Origin: an uncultured Bacteroidales bacterium
Lineage (GTDB): Bacteria; Bacteroidota; Bacteroidia; Bacteroidales; P3
Length of the DNA: 64,000 bases
Direction: 5' to 3'
Assembly (NCBI GenBank): GCA_905233475.1
Contig: CAJOEN010000004.1
Coordinates: 1 to 64,000, forward strand
Part shown: positions 18,345 to 26,864 of the stretch, one piece after another
How the letters are laid out: each line of letters begins with the position of its first letter
How positions within the stretch are numbered: position 1 is the first letter of the stretch
Program-made: the position numbers and the translations under genes
Notes under the pieces: generated by a model
Told to the model about the DNA's origin: nothing
Seen by the model: the letters and a program-made list of their open reading frames with translations, nothing else
The model's database searches: none

Positions 18345-19090
18345 CCGTAGATGCAACCTTTACGGTTGTATCGGATAAAACGACACAGGGTGTAGTCCAC
18401 GACAGCATTGTTTACGGTTCCACCCCCATTGCGTACGAAATTGAGTATGCACAGCGTAAGACGTTGGGCATCACGGTTCATCCTGATGGCTCTGTCACGC
18501 TGAAAGCGCCTGTTGATGCAACGCTTGAGGAAATCCAAAAAAAAGTGCGTCACCGAGCAGCGTGGATTCTCCGTCAGAAACGGTACTTCGAGTCTTTCGG
18601 CACGCCCACCACAGAAAGGCAGTATGTCAGCGGAGAGTCGCATCTCTATCTGGGCAGACAATATATGCTGCGAATCAAAGAAGGAGCGGTTAATAAGGTA
18701 CATTATCAGAACAATATCCTTGAAATAGAATGTAAGAACAAGGAGGATGCCGGCAAGGTTCTACAAAAATGGTATCGGGAGCGGGCGAAGATCAAGTTTA
18801 CGGAATATGCCCAGCCCATCATTGAGCAATTTGCCGCCTACGGAGTGCAGCCGAAGAGCCTGACCATCCGGAAAATGGAAAAGCGTTGGGGCTATTGCAC
18901 GCCTGATGGCAATATCTATCTAAATCCCAAACTGATAGGTGCGCCCAGATGTTGCATTGAATACGTCATCACCCACGAACTTTGCCATTTGGTGCACCGC
19001 AACCACACCAAAGAGTTTTATGCCTTGCTCACCAAGGAGATGCCGCACTGGGAAAAGTGGAAAAACAAGCTGGAACGGATGATGCGGTAA
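18332..19090 (+). CDS. YgjP-like (DUF45/M48-type) metal-dependent hydrolase
   Basis: The 252-residue protein has the family signature GYCTPDGNIYLNPKLIG followed by the zinc-binding helix THELCHLVHRNHTKEFY near residue 212, an HExxH-type motif with a downstream His. Proteins of this family are regularly the last gene of type I restriction loci; what they cleave is unknown. ATG 18332 overlaps the end of hsdR by 13 nt. An earlier in-frame ATG at 18311 is possible but adds a Cys-rich stub. It ends just before a terminator hairpin. Confidence 0.85.
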   Translation: MDTVTVDATFTVVSDKTTQGVVHDSIVYGSTPIAYEIEYAQRKTLGITVHPDGSVTLKAPVDATLEEIQKKVRHRAAWILRQKRYFESFGTPTTERQYVSGESHLYLGRQYMLRIKEGAVNKVHYQNNILEIECKNKEDAGKVLQKWYRERAKIKFTEYAQPIIEQFAAYGVQPKSLTIRKMEKRWGYCTPDGNIYLNPKLIGAPRCCIEYVITHELCHLVHRNHTKEFYALLTKEMPHWEKWKNKLERMMR

Positions 19091-19143
19091 ATTATCGTTT
19101 CAACCAACAACTCTCAACTTTAAACAAAAACGCCATCCGGTGC

Positions 19144-19185
19144 CATTGCGTCCTCCCTTTCGGAAAGACGCAATGAAAATTTTTC
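19144..19185 (+). terminator. Terminator hairpin between the restriction island and the decarboxylase operon
   Basis: CATTGCGTC (19144-19152) pairs with GACGCAATG (19167-19175) around a 14-nt loop, followed by AAAATTTTT. It closes the plus-strand restriction operon and faces the convergent oadB gene, so it may work in both directions. Confidence 0.7.
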
Positions 19186-19201
19186 TAACTATGGAAAAGT
19201 C

Positions 19202-20377
19202 TTATTTCAAGAAGCTCAGCAGGATACCTGCGGCCACTGCCGAACCCACCACGCCCGAAACATTGGGAGCCATGGCGTGTTGCAGCAGATAGTTGGTCTT
19301 GTCGTATTCCAGACCCACGTTGTTCGACACACGTGCACTGTCGGGCACGGCGCTAACACCGGAGTTACCGATAAGCGGGTTGATTTTGTTGCCTTCCTTC
19401 AGGAACAAGTTCATGAATTTCACAAACAGCACACCGAAAGTCGTAGCCACTACGAACGATGTTGCACCAAGTGCGAAAATAAGTATCGACTTGGGAGTGA
19501 GGAACTTGGTAGCCTGGGTAGAAGCGCCCACCGTCAAACCGATAAGGATTGTGGCGATGTCGATGATGGGACCCGAAGCGGTATTTGCCAGACGTTTGGT
19601 AACGCCGCTCTCTTTCAGCAGGTTGCCGAAGAACAGCATACCCAGCAGCGGCAGACCCGTAGGCACCACAAAGCAGGTGAACAGAACACCCAAAATCGGG
19701 AAAGTGATCTTCTCCAGTTTCGACACTTGACGCGGCGGTTTCATGCGTATCACGCGCTCTTTCTTGGTGGTGAACAGTCGCATGATAGGCGGCTGAATCA
19801 CAGGCACAAGAGCCATATACGAGTACGCCGACACCGCTATGGCTCCCATTAGGTCGGGCGCCAGCTGCGACGAGATAAAGATTGCCGTAGGACCGTCGGC
19901 ACCGCCAATGATACCGATGGCGCCGGCTTCAGCAGGAGTAAATCCCAATGCCAACGATGCCATGTAGGCCGCAAAGATACCCACCTGGGCGGCGGCGCCA
20001 ATAAGCATCAGCTTGGGGTTGGAAAGAAGTGCCGAGAAATCGGTCATGGCTCCGATGCCCAAGAAAATCAAGGGCGGATACCAGCCGTTCTGCACTCCGT
20101 GGTAGAGAATGTTCAGCACACTGCTCGTCTCGTATATACCCGTCTTCAATCCGGGGAAGAAAGGGATGTTACCTATAATCATACCAAATCCGATGGGTAT
20201 GAGCAGCAGCGGCTCGAACTCTTTGGTGATGGCAAGGGTGATAAACACCAAGCCTATCAATATCATTACAAGGTGCCCTATCTCGAAATTAGCAAAAGCA
20301 GTGTAATGCAGGAACTGCATCATCTGGTTCTGCATAAAATCCATAAAGCCACCTGTGCTTTCTGCTAATGTAATCAT
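19202..20377 (-). CDS. oadB: Sodium-pumping decarboxylase beta subunit
   Basis: This 391-residue integral membrane protein is the Na+-translocating beta subunit of the biotin-dependent decarboxylases. It shows the family motif GAIGIIGGADGPTAIFISSQLAP (residues about 150-170) and GNLLKESGVTKRLANTA. In the complex it decarboxylates carboxybiotin and exports Na+. As the last gene of the mce-mmdA-oadG-mmdC-oadB operon it most likely serves methylmalonyl-CoA decarboxylation to propionyl-CoA. The gap to the biotin carrier gene upstream is 6 bp. Confidence 0.93.
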   Translation of the reverse strand: MITLAESTGGFMDFMQNQMMQFLHYTAFANFEIGHLVMILIGLVFITLAITKEFEPLLLIPIGFGMIIGNIPFFPGLKTGIYETSSVLNILYHGVQNGWYPPLIFLGIGAMTDFSALLSNPKLMLIGAAAQVGIFAAYMASLALGFTPAEAGAIGIIGGADGPTAIFISSQLAPDLMGAIAVSAYSYMALVPVIQPPIMRLFTTKKERVIRMKPPRQVSKLEKITFPILGVLFTCFVVPTGLPLLGMLFFGNLLKESGVTKRLANTASGPIIDIATILIGLTVGASTQATKFLTPKSILIFALGATSFVVATTFGVLFVKFMNLFLKEGNKINPLIGNSGVSAVPDSARVSNNVGLEYDKTNYLLQHAMAPNVSGVVGSAVAAGILLSFLK

Positions 20378-20383
20378 CTTCTG

Positions 20384-20812
20384 CTATTCTCCTATTGTTA
20401 CTAATACATCACCTTCCATTACGGAGTCGCCCTGAGCCACCTTGACAGCGGTTACTGTACCGGCGTAGTCGGACTCGATGCTGTTCTCCATCTTCATGGC
20501 TTCGAGCATAAGCAGGCACTGGCCTTCGGTAACTTTGTCGCCAACCTTTACATTGACTTTCAGTATGGTGCCGGGCAGCGGCGAAGTTACGTTGTTGCTC
20601 TTGCCCGATGTCGGTGCAGGAGCTGCAACCTTGGCTTCCACCTTGCCGGCGCTTGCCATAGGCTTAACCTTGGGGGCGGTTTTTCTCATTTCTTTGTCAA
20701 CGGTAACTTTATATGGCGTTCCGTTTACCGACAACGATATCTCCTGACCTTCCACTTCGTTGATTTCAACGTCGTAGTTAGATCCGTTTATGGTAAATTT
20801 ATAATTTTTCAT
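20384..20812 (-). CDS. mmdC: Biotin carboxyl carrier protein (decarboxylase gamma/C subunit)
   Basis: The 142-residue protein has an N-terminal small domain, a flexible Ala/Pro/Lys linker (about 45-72), and a C-terminal biotinyl domain. Biotin attaches at the Lys of EAMKMENS (near residue 108), and the domain closes with GDSVMEGDVLVTIGE. It shuttles the carboxyl group from the carboxyltransferase MmdA to the membrane subunit OadB. Its neighbours in the operon are 6 bp (oadB) and 27 bp (oadG) away. Confidence 0.93.
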   Translation of the reverse strand: MKNYKFTINGSNYDVEINEVEGQEISLSVNGTPYKVTVDKEMRKTAPKVKPMASAGKVEAKVAAPAPTSGKSNNVTSPLPGTILKVNVKVGDKVTEGQCLLMLEAMKMENSIESDYAGTVTAVKVAQGDSVMEGDVLVTIGE

Positions 20813-20839
20813 CTGTTTTTTCTCTTTAATGGGTTTGTA

Positions 20840-21907
20840 CTATCGCCTTGTGTGTCTGATGTTGTTGAAATTGTTCTGGTTCATGTTGTAGAACTTGGCG
20901 TTCCACGGTGTCCACGGTCTCTCCACCGACTTGATGGTGATAACGGTGTTCTCCTCGTCGTGCAGCTCCTCGTTGTAGAGATAAATTGCAGCGGCGATAA
21001 CAGCGTCGATATCACCCGAATGGTCGATATTTTCGAGAGCGGCCTCCACATTACCGCCGGTAGCCTGGGCTGCCTTGGCGGCACGACGTTTCTGCATGTA
21101 GGTAAGCAGTCGGCCGTATTGTGTGAATATGATAGCCAGGAACATCAGTACCAAAAACACCACCGAAACGGCAGCCACTGTAAGTCCTATACCGAATTTG
21201 TCGGCATCGGCAATAACTTCGGCTTTCTTCGGTTTGTGATAGTTCAGAACATTGGCTTTGATAACATTGGTATCTATACTGAGTTTTTCTATACCGTTGT
21301 GGACATCGAAAATGGCCACGGTGTAACCCAGCGGATTGTCGCCAACCACGCGCATACGTCCGTTGCCTATGGTGAAAGCGTTGCAAACGCCTTGGAAACG
21401 CACTTCGGCAAGTCTTCCAATCTTACCACACGGTGTAGCAAACAAAACCCTGATAATCGAGCTGTCGTTGTTGGCTGCCAGATACACAATTTTTCCATCG
21501 ACAACGTCCAGCGATTGGGGACGGTAGATTTTTGTCAGTTCGTGAACTCCTGCCACTATGTCCACAGTGTCGCGGGCACTGCGTTGGATGGTGTCGGGCA
21601 TATCGAACAGCACATCTACACTGTTGTCGGCGTCGTTTATCACGACAAACATATCCAAGCCATGATGGTGGTCGAAATAATGGGCCACTCTCTGGGGCTG
21701 GATAGCGGTGTTGAAATCGCCTGGCATATGTCCTGCCGGAAACATCGGCATGCAATGGCCGTCGGGATTAACGCTGTCGGGCATCGCACCGCCGTCGTGC
21801 ATAGGCGCACCATGCGGATGATGGTGGTGCGGACCTTGGGCGTATGCCATGCTACAGGCAAACAGCACAAGCAATCCAGACAATAAAGTTATTTTTATCT
21901 TATTCAT
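20840..21907 (-). CDS. OadG-family (delta/gamma) subunit with a periplasmic domain
   Basis: The 355-residue product starts with a signal peptide (LLSGLLVLFACSMAYAQG), then a His-rich stretch of alternating HHHHPHG and HGAPMHD. A beta-rich extracytoplasmic domain (about 60-220) and one membrane helix near residue 245 (TVAAVSVVFLVLMFLAIIF) follow, with a cytoplasmic tail containing DIDAVIAAAIYLYNEE. The tail and helix are the OadG part that assembles the decarboxylase. The long N-terminal domain is the Bacteroidota version. The His cluster could bind metal, perhaps the Zn found in OadG proteins; this is inference. Confidence 0.8.
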   Translation of the reverse strand: MNKIKITLLSGLLVLFACSMAYAQGPHHHHPHGAPMHDGGAMPDSVNPDGHCMPMFPAGHMPGDFNTAIQPQRVAHYFDHHHGLDMFVVINDADNSVDVLFDMPDTIQRSARDTVDIVAGVHELTKIYRPQSLDVVDGKIVYLAANNDSSIIRVLFATPCGKIGRLAEVRFQGVCNAFTIGNGRMRVVGDNPLGYTVAIFDVHNGIEKLSIDTNVIKANVLNYHKPKKAEVIADADKFGIGLTVAAVSVVFLVLMFLAIIFTQYGRLLTYMQKRRAAKAAQATGGNVEAALENIDHSGDIDAVIAAAIYLYNEELHDEENTVITIKSVERPWTPWNAKFYNMNQNNFNNIRHTRR

Positions 21908-21935
21908 TGTTTACTCTTTGCATTAGTTAGATTAA

Positions 21936-22391
21936 TTATGCAGCTTTTTCGCCTTTTTTGCAGCAGGCTTTCTCACCTTCTTTGCAGCAAGGTTTCTTCT
22001 CGCCTTCTTTGCAGCAGGGTTTGTCGCCTTGTTCGCCTTCTTTGCAGCAAGCTTTCTTGGCGGCGCAAGCCTCTTTGCAGTTGGGGGCGCAGCCCTCGCA
22101 ACCTTCTTTGCAGTTGGCACAGTTTTCGGCCAAGCATACGCTGTCCTTGCATTCGCATTTTTTGCAGCATTCTTTCTTTTCTGCTTTGCATTTGGTGCAA
22201 ACGCCACATTCGCAAGTGCAGTTCTCGCAGATGCAGTTCTCCGGTGTGCAACCTTCAACGCAAGTGCATTTCTCGCTGTCGCAGCATTTCTTTACTTCTT
22301 CGGTTTGTGTGTTGTTGTTTCCGCAGCTAACGGCCATAGCCAATGCGAAAAATCCCACAAATCCTGAAAATATTATTTTGTTCAATTTCAT
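21936..22391 (-). CDS. Cysteine-rich, metallothionein-like lipoprotein
   Basis: The 151-residue lipoprotein has a signal peptide ending in MAVSC-GNN. By my count the mature part carries 32 cysteines including the lipidated one, most as CC, CxC and CxxC. The C-terminal 35 residues are a tandem repeat of CCKEGE-type units. Such spacing suits metal binding. It sits inside the decarboxylase operon between mmdA and oadG, 28 bp from oadG. I know no characterised homologue; metal storage or delivery at the envelope is a guess. Confidence 0.75.
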   Translation of the reverse strand: MKLNKIIFSGFVGFFALAMAVSCGNNNTQTEEVKKCCDSEKCTCVEGCTPENCICENCTCECGVCTKCKAEKKECCKKCECKDSVCLAENCANCKEGCEGCAPNCKEACAAKKACCKEGEQGDKPCCKEGEKKPCCKEGEKACCKKGEKAA

Positions 22392-22445
22392 GTCAATTAT
22401 TTTTTTAAATCAATTACTCATTACTAATTACTCATTACTCACTAA

Positions 22446-24005
22446 TTACAGCGGTATATTCGAGTGTTTCTTGGGAGGATTGGCCTCTTTCTTGGTTATC
22501 ACCGCACGCAGGGCGCGTATAACGCGGAAACGTGTATTGCGCGGTTCGATAACATCGTCGATATAGCCGTATTTAGCTGCGTTGTAAGGATTTGCAAACT
22601 GGTCGTTGTATTCCTTAACCTTACCCTCGATGAATTTGGCTTTCTCTTCGGGGTCGGTAATTTCTTTAATCTGACGACCGTAAAGCACTTCGGTAGCACC
22701 TTCGGCACCCATAACGGCAATCTGTGCCATGGGCCACGAATAGTTGATGTCGCCACGCAACTGCTTGCAGCTCATCACTATATGAGCACCGCCGTACGAT
22801 TTACGCAGTGTAACGGTGATTTTCGGCACCGTAGCTTCGCCGTAGGCAAACAGCAGTTTTGCACCGTGAACGATAACGCCGCCGTACTCTTGGCCTGTTC
22901 CCGGAAGGAATCCCGGCACGTCAACCAAAGTTACCAGAGGTATGTTGAAAGCGTCGCAGAAACGCACGAAACGGGCGCCCTTGCGCGAAGCGTTGATATC
23001 CAGCACGCCTGCCATCTTGCAAGGCTGGTTGGCAACGATACCCACTGCCATTCCGTCGAAACGGGCGAAACCTACAACGATATTCGGAGCGAATTTCTCG
23101 TGGATTTCAAGGAATTCGTTGTCGTCGACAATAGCGTGGATTATTTCCTTAACATCGTAAGGAGCGTTGGGGTTTTCGGGAATCATGGTGTTGAGGCTGT
23201 CCTCCAAGCGGTCGATGGGGTCGCTGGTGGGTACGTAAGGAGGTTCCTCGAAGTTGTTCGAAGGCAGATAGCCAACGAGCTTGCGTATCATGGCAATAAC
23301 ATCTTCTTCGGTGTCGCCGACATAATGTGCCACACCCGATTTGGTGGTGTGTACAGTGGCACCGCCGAGGTCTTCCACGGTAACGTCTTCGCCGGTAACG
23401 GTTTTCACAACCTTAGGACCGGTAAGGAACATGTAGCTGTTCTGTTTCGACATCAAAATAAAGTCGGTCAGAGCGGGTGAATACACAGCACCGCCGGCGC
23501 AGGGGCCGAATATAGCGGAAATCTGAGGCACCACGCCCGAAGCAAGGATGTTACGCTCGAAAATCTCTGCATAGCCTGCCAAGGAGTTGCATCCCTCTTG
23601 GATACGGGCTCCGCCGGAGTCGTTAAGACCGATGACGGGAGCGCCAACTTTCATGGCCTGGTCCATCATCTTGCAGATTTTCAGCGACACCGTCTCCGAC
23701 AGAGAGCCTGCGAAAACGGTGAAATCCTGTGCAAACACGTACACCAGACGTCCGTCGATGGTACCGTAGCCGGTTACCACGCCGTCGCCCATATACGACT
23801 GTTTCTGCATGTCGAAATTGGTGCAACGATGCTGCACAAACATGTCAAATTCTTCGAACGAGCCTTCGTCGAGAAGCAGCGTAATGCGCTCGCGGGCAGT
23901 AAGTTTGCCCTGCTGGTGCTGCTTGTCGATACGTTGCTGGCCGCCGCCTAACTTGGCTTCAACTCTCTTGTCGAGAAGTTGTTTTACTTTTTCTTCAATT
24001 GCCAT
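22446..24005 (-). CDS. mmdA: Methylmalonyl-CoA decarboxylase carboxyltransferase (alpha) subunit
   Basis: The 519-residue protein has the two crotonase-fold halves of acyl-CoA carboxyltransferases. [13 protein letters not shown] near residue 125 and [17 protein letters not shown] near 375 form the CoA and biotin oxyanion holes, and [12 protein letters not shown] lies near 410. It moves CO2 from methylmalonyl-CoA to the biotin of MmdC. ATG 24005 ([10 protein letters not shown]) is preferred over the in-frame start at 24056, which adds 17 unlike residues. It lies 79 bp downstream of mce. Confidence 0.95.
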   Translation of the reverse strand: MAIEEKVKQLLDKRVEAKLGGGQQRIDKQHQQGKLTARERITLLLDEGSFEEFDMFVQHRCTNFDMQKQSYMGDGVVTGYGTIDGRLVYVFAQDFTVFAGSLSETVSLKICKMMDQAMKVGAPVIGLNDSGGARIQEGCNSLAGYAEIFERNILASGVVPQISAIFGPCAGGAVYSPALTDFILMSKQNSYMFLTGPKVVKTVTGEDVTVEDLGGATVHTTKSGVAHYVGDTEEDVIAMIRKLVGYLPSNNFEEPPYVPTSDPIDRLEDSLNTMIPENPNAPYDVKEIIHAIVDDNEFLEIHEKFAPNIVVGFARFDGMAVGIVANQPCKMAGVLDINASRKGARFVRFCDAFNIPLVTLVDVPGFLPGTGQEYGGVIVHGAKLLFAYGEATVPKITVTLRKSYGGAHIVMSCKQLRGDINYSWPMAQIAVMGAEGATEVLYGRQIKEITDPEEKAKFIEGKVKEYNDQFANPYNAAKYGYIDDVIEPRNTRFRVIRALRAVITKKEANPPKKHSNIPL

Positions 24006-24084
24006 TTTATATCTAAATTGTTTTAGTTGTTTATAATGCTTGTTTTCAGACTGCACTTAGCGCACAGCCCTACGACAAAAAAAT

Positions 24085-24495
24085 TCAGTCTTTTGAACAG
24101 AGTTCGGTAAGCACTCCCAGTGTCGATTTCGGGTGCATGAAACCGATGTTGAGGTTTTCGGCGCCTTTGCGGGATGTCTTGTCGATAAGACGCACGCCCT
24201 TGCCTTCTACTTCGGCCAATGCCTCGCTGGAGTTTTCCACGGCAAAAGCAATGTGGTGCATGCCGCCGCGACCGCCGTTGTTTTCAATAAATTTGGCTAT
24301 GGTGCTTTCGGGCGATGTGGCTTCCAAAAGTTCTATCTTTACTTCGCCTATTTTCAGAAAAGCCGTTTTAACCTTTTGGTCTTCAACCACTTCTGTTTTG
24401 TAGCACTTAAGACCCATAACGTCTTCCCAATAGCGTATTGCCTCTTCCAAGTTAGGAACGGCGATACCGATGTGTTCTATATGTGTTGCGTTCAT
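24085..24495 (-). CDS. mce: Methylmalonyl-CoA epimerase
   Basis: The 136-residue protein has a vicinal-oxygen-chelate fold with the metal ligands in HIEHIGIAVPNLEEAI (His near residue 7) and GGMHHIAFAVEN (His near 80), and Glu in KIELLEA near 55. It interconverts (R)- and (S)-methylmalonyl-CoA, supplying the isomer used by MmdA in the succinate-to-propionate route. It is the first gene of the operon, 45 bp downstream of the predicted transcription start. Confidence 0.93.
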   Translation of the reverse strand: MNATHIEHIGIAVPNLEEAIRYWEDVMGLKCYKTEVVEDQKVKTAFLKIGEVKIELLEATSPESTIAKFIENNGGRGGMHHIAFAVENSSEALAEVEGKGVRLIDKTSRKGAENLNIGFMHPKSTLGVLTELCSKD

Positions 24496-24544
24496 TATAT
24501 TGACTATTATTTATTTATACCGTTTCGCAAATAAAAATAATGAA

Positions 24545-24584
24545 TGCAAAGATACAAAATATTTTTCAAACGGCCAAAAGTTTT
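24545..24584 (-). promoter_or_regulatory. Promoter of the mce-mmdA operon; left copy of a 40-bp exact repeat
   Basis: On the minus strand TTTTGG (24574-24579), a 19-20-bp spacer and TATCTTTG (24547-24554) form a clear Bacteroidota promoter aimed at mce. All 40 bases recur exactly, in the same orientation, at 29567-29606, so the two copies bracket the DGR cassette. Rightward of it, 24589-24755 is AT-rich spacer carrying only a small palindrome. Confidence 0.75.
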
Positions 24585-24727
24585 AGCTCTAAAAACACAA
24601 ACAGTTCGTTTCGCTCACTTTTTGTATTCTCCTGCTTGCCTTCGGCTCTCGAATTACGAAGTATTCGGGAACTCCTTTGAGATTAAATCCAATATGGTGA
24701 ACAAATCTTGTAAATCTATTAGATAGA

Positions 24728-24744
24728 TTCTGCCTCCGGCAGAA
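24728..24744. repeat. Small palindrome behind the reverse transcriptase gene
   Basis: TTCTGCC and GGCAGAA form a 7-bp stem with a 3-nt loop, 12 bp beyond the RT stop codon. Flanking words resemble the palindrome cluster at 47458-47600. It may serve as a weak terminator for the DGR operon. Confidence 0.45.
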
Positions 24745-24755
24745 AGAAATGAAAC

Positions 24756-26153
24756 TTATCTTAATAATCTATAATGCTTAAATGCCAAATCAAACATACC
24801 GCATTGGCAGAATTTCTCCTCTCTTGAAAACAAATTCCTACGATTGTTGAAATTATTCCAGTGTGAAAGCAGTCCACAATAAGAATTAAGTGGAGCGTAC
24901 CATTTATAAGACGGCAGTGCAGACAACAATGCCATTTTCCTTCCAATGCGTCCCATGCTATTTCTCGATATATATATTCTATGAGGTTTAAGCCATGCCC
25001 CAAGAAATTCCACACCATGCCAAACGGAAAAAACTTTCAGTTTTCCCTCGTGAAAATCAAGCCGCAACTGTTCTTTCAGTATAGACCTGACTTGTGGCAC
25101 CAACGAAAGTAACCATTCCTTATCGGCACTGACAACATAAAAGTCGTCCACATAGCGACCATAGTGATGAGATTTCAGTTCCCGTTTCATAAATTGGTCA
25201 AGAACATTGAGATAAACATTGCTGAACAATTGAGATGTGAGATTGCCAATGGGCAACCCACATCCATTGGGTGAATGAAACAAACTTTTTTCGCGAGGTA
25301 AATCCGACCAGTCAAAACGACTGCCTTTTACGATACAATCTTTCGTCGGATCCAACATGACAATAACTTCTGTAAGATATTTGATGAAATCCACATCAAT
25401 GACCTCATTCCAAATAACATTCCTGTGGCATGAAACTCGGTGCACAGCCATACTGTCAATTGTGGAGAAACATATATCAAGCAACCGTTTTCTGTCAATG
25501 TGCATAAAATAGCCGCGTATATCCATTTTCATCACATAGCAGGGCACGTTGTAATTGCGGCTTTCCTTCCTTATATGCTTTTCAAGTCGTTTTATTCCAT
25601 AGTGTGTGCCTCTATTTCTGATGCAACTGTAAGTGTCGTGGATAAAAGTACTCTCAAACATAGTGTGTGTATAGTTGTAATATAGGTGGTGCACAATTCG
25701 GTCTCGAAAATCTGCAGCGAACACCTCACGTTTTTTAGGGTCGTTGATTATAAAGCAGGTTGATGGACGTGGAACGTATTTCTGTGCAACCAGTTCGTCG
25801 CACAAGTTGGCAAGGTTTGTTTCCAAATCAGCCTCAAACTTCAACTGATATGGTTTGTTACGCTTATGACGGCGGGCATCAAAATAAGCCTGACGCAGGT
25901 CTGCAAACAATTTGTCCCGCGTCAGGCGATAATTGGAACTTGATGGTAAGTGCTGACGTGCGGAACGCACAGGACGGACACTGAGCCCATAGTTGCGATT
26001 GTTGTTGTTGTTCGTGTTCACGTTGTCCGAATTGAAGTTGAGGTTCCACGCGTTGTTCGGGTTGCTTGTGTTGAGAGAACTCGACCAGTAGTTGCCGTTG
26101 CTGCCGGCGTTGTTGAGTGAACTGTCCCAGTGGTAGCCTGCAGCGGGCAACAC
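24756..26153 (-). CDS. DGR reverse transcriptase (open frame includes the template repeat)
   Basis: The conserved RT occupies residues about 80-465 of the open frame. Its motifs are MKMDIRGYFMHIDRKRLL (first catalytic Asp), GLPIGNLTSQLFSNVYLN with the GxxxSQ motif that marks DGR enzymes, and GRYVDDFYVV (YxDD catalytic pair). No maturase or nuclease domain follows, unlike group II introns. The frame is open from a GTG at 26153 right through the template repeat, and no ATG occurs before the RT core. The true start could be this GTG or a downstream non-ATG codon such as TTG 25910. The enzyme copies template RNA with errors opposite adenines. Confidence 0.92.
   Translation of the reverse strand: MLPAAGYHWDSSLNNAGSNGNYWSSSLNTSNPNNAWNLNFNSDNVNTNNNNNRNYGLSVRPVRSARQHLPSSSNYRLTRDKLFADLRQAYFDARRHKRNKPYQLKFEADLETNLANLCDELVAQKYVPRPSTCFIINDPKKREVFAADFRDRIVHHLYYNYTHTMFESTFIHDTYSCIRNRGTHYGIKRLEKHIRKESRNYNVPCYVMKMDIRGYFMHIDRKRLLDICFSTIDSMAVHRVSCHRNVIWNEVIDVDFIKYLTEVIVMLDPTKDCIVKGSRFDWSDLPREKSLFHSPNGCGLPIGNLTSQLFSNVYLNVLDQFMKRELKSHHYGRYVDDFYVVSADKEWLLSLVPQVRSILKEQLRLDFHEGKLKVFSVWHGVEFLGAWLKPHRIYISRNSMGRIGRKMALLSALPSYKWYAPLNSYCGLLSHWNNFNNRRNLFSREEKFCQCGMFDLAFKHYRLLR
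25960..26150 (-). repeat. DGR template repeat (TR)
   Basis: This 191-bp sequence aligns without gaps to 26974-27164. There are 28 differences, all at positions where the TR has A on the coding strand. About 54 adenines occur in the TR by my count, mostly in AAC codons that can mutate to nearly any residue without making a stop codon. The last 34 bases on the coding-strand 3' side (25960-25993) are identical in both copies, as expected for the initiation-of-homing segment. Confidence 0.95.
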
Positions 26154-26294
26154 TTTTTTTTGCGACAGCGGTCATTATTGTTTCCGAAACGAGAGGAATG
26201 CCTTTGTGCAAGCCAATCGTTCCATCGGTGTTATCCCACTGTGTAGCGGGCCGACCGCCTGTGAACTTACCCTTGCAGTGTTCCGTTTTTGGTG
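26151..26294 (-). other. Spacer between accessory gene and template repeat
   Basis: These 144 bp separate the MutS-like accessory gene from the TR. In DGRs the RNA on the 5' side of the TR is often structured and required for cDNA priming, so this part may belong to the template RNA. An open frame crosses it (GGRPATQWDNTDGTIGLHKG) but I recognise no protein family. A run of eight A's precedes the GTG at 26153. Confidence 0.4.
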
Positions 26295-26834
26295 TTACAA
26301 TATTTCGGAAATCTGTTGTTTTGTTTCTGAAAGAAAAAACATACACTCCATTGGCGAATGTTGCTCTATTGGATACGAAAGAATATCAAGCATTATATCG
26401 GTCAAACGAGGATGTGCATTCCGTTCGGCACGCGACTTTTCTTCCTCGGCTTTTTTCTTCGAGGCCTCGGTCAGCGGCTGATTCCTTTTCCAGTTGCCAA
26501 AGTCGTTTTGCAATGCCTGCACCTCGGCCTCCGGCGGAAAAACAGATGTCTGTAAAACTATATCCACATTATTGTTTTCCAATGTTTTAACACTGGCTCC
26601 TTCGGGCGTGTAACGCTCAATGCTTGTAACCGGAAAGCCCACAAAAGCCACATCCTCTCCACCTTTGAGTAGCCGGTGGGTAATTTTCAATTCCTTGAAA
26701 TACTTTACACTCAACCATGCACTCCAATCGTATGCACGATAAAAAGTGCCCTCGCGAAACAAGTGTATCACCGAACATTGTTCCAATGAAATGCGTTCCT
26801 TTTCCTTTTCCAATATTTCTTTCAATTGTGCCAT
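26295..26834 (-). CDS. DGR accessory protein with a MutS domain I-like fold (MSL type)
   Basis: The 179-residue protein shows LFREGTFYRAYDWSAWL near residue 25 and GGEDVAFVGFPVTSIERYT near 57. This matches the mismatch-binding domain I of MutS (the FYE...D pattern followed by GVP). The rest of MutS, including the ATPase, is absent. A charged helix (about 117-145) follows. DGR surveys describe MutS-like (MSL) accessory genes as an alternative to the Avd protein. Its place between target gene and template supports that role. No Avd-like gene is visible. Confidence 0.7.
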   Translation of the reverse strand: MAQLKEILEKEKERISLEQCSVIHLFREGTFYRAYDWSAWLSVKYFKELKITHRLLKGGEDVAFVGFPVTSIERYTPEGASVKTLENNNVDIVLQTSVFPPEAEVQALQNDFGNWKRNQPLTEASKKKAEEEKSRAERNAHPRLTDIMLDILSYPIEQHSPMECMFFLSETKQQISEIL

Positions 26835-26864
26835 AAATTGTTTGTTTTTTTATATTACTTGTAA

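Noticed and set aside
21958-22566. Long plus-strand open frames opposite the Cys-rich lipoprotein
   Set aside because: They mirror the repetitive TGT/TGC codons of the real gene; the minus-strand frame has a lipobox and fits the operon.
24756-26153. Group II intron or retron origin of the reverse transcriptase
   Set aside because: No maturase or endonuclease domain and no intron or msr/msd structure; the motif is GxxxSQ and a matching template/variable repeat pair is present.
25879-26346. 155-codon open frame crossing the template repeat in another frame
   Set aside because: It overlaps the RT frame, the template and the accessory gene end. Its Gln-rich part is only the shifted reading of AAC-rich template DNA.
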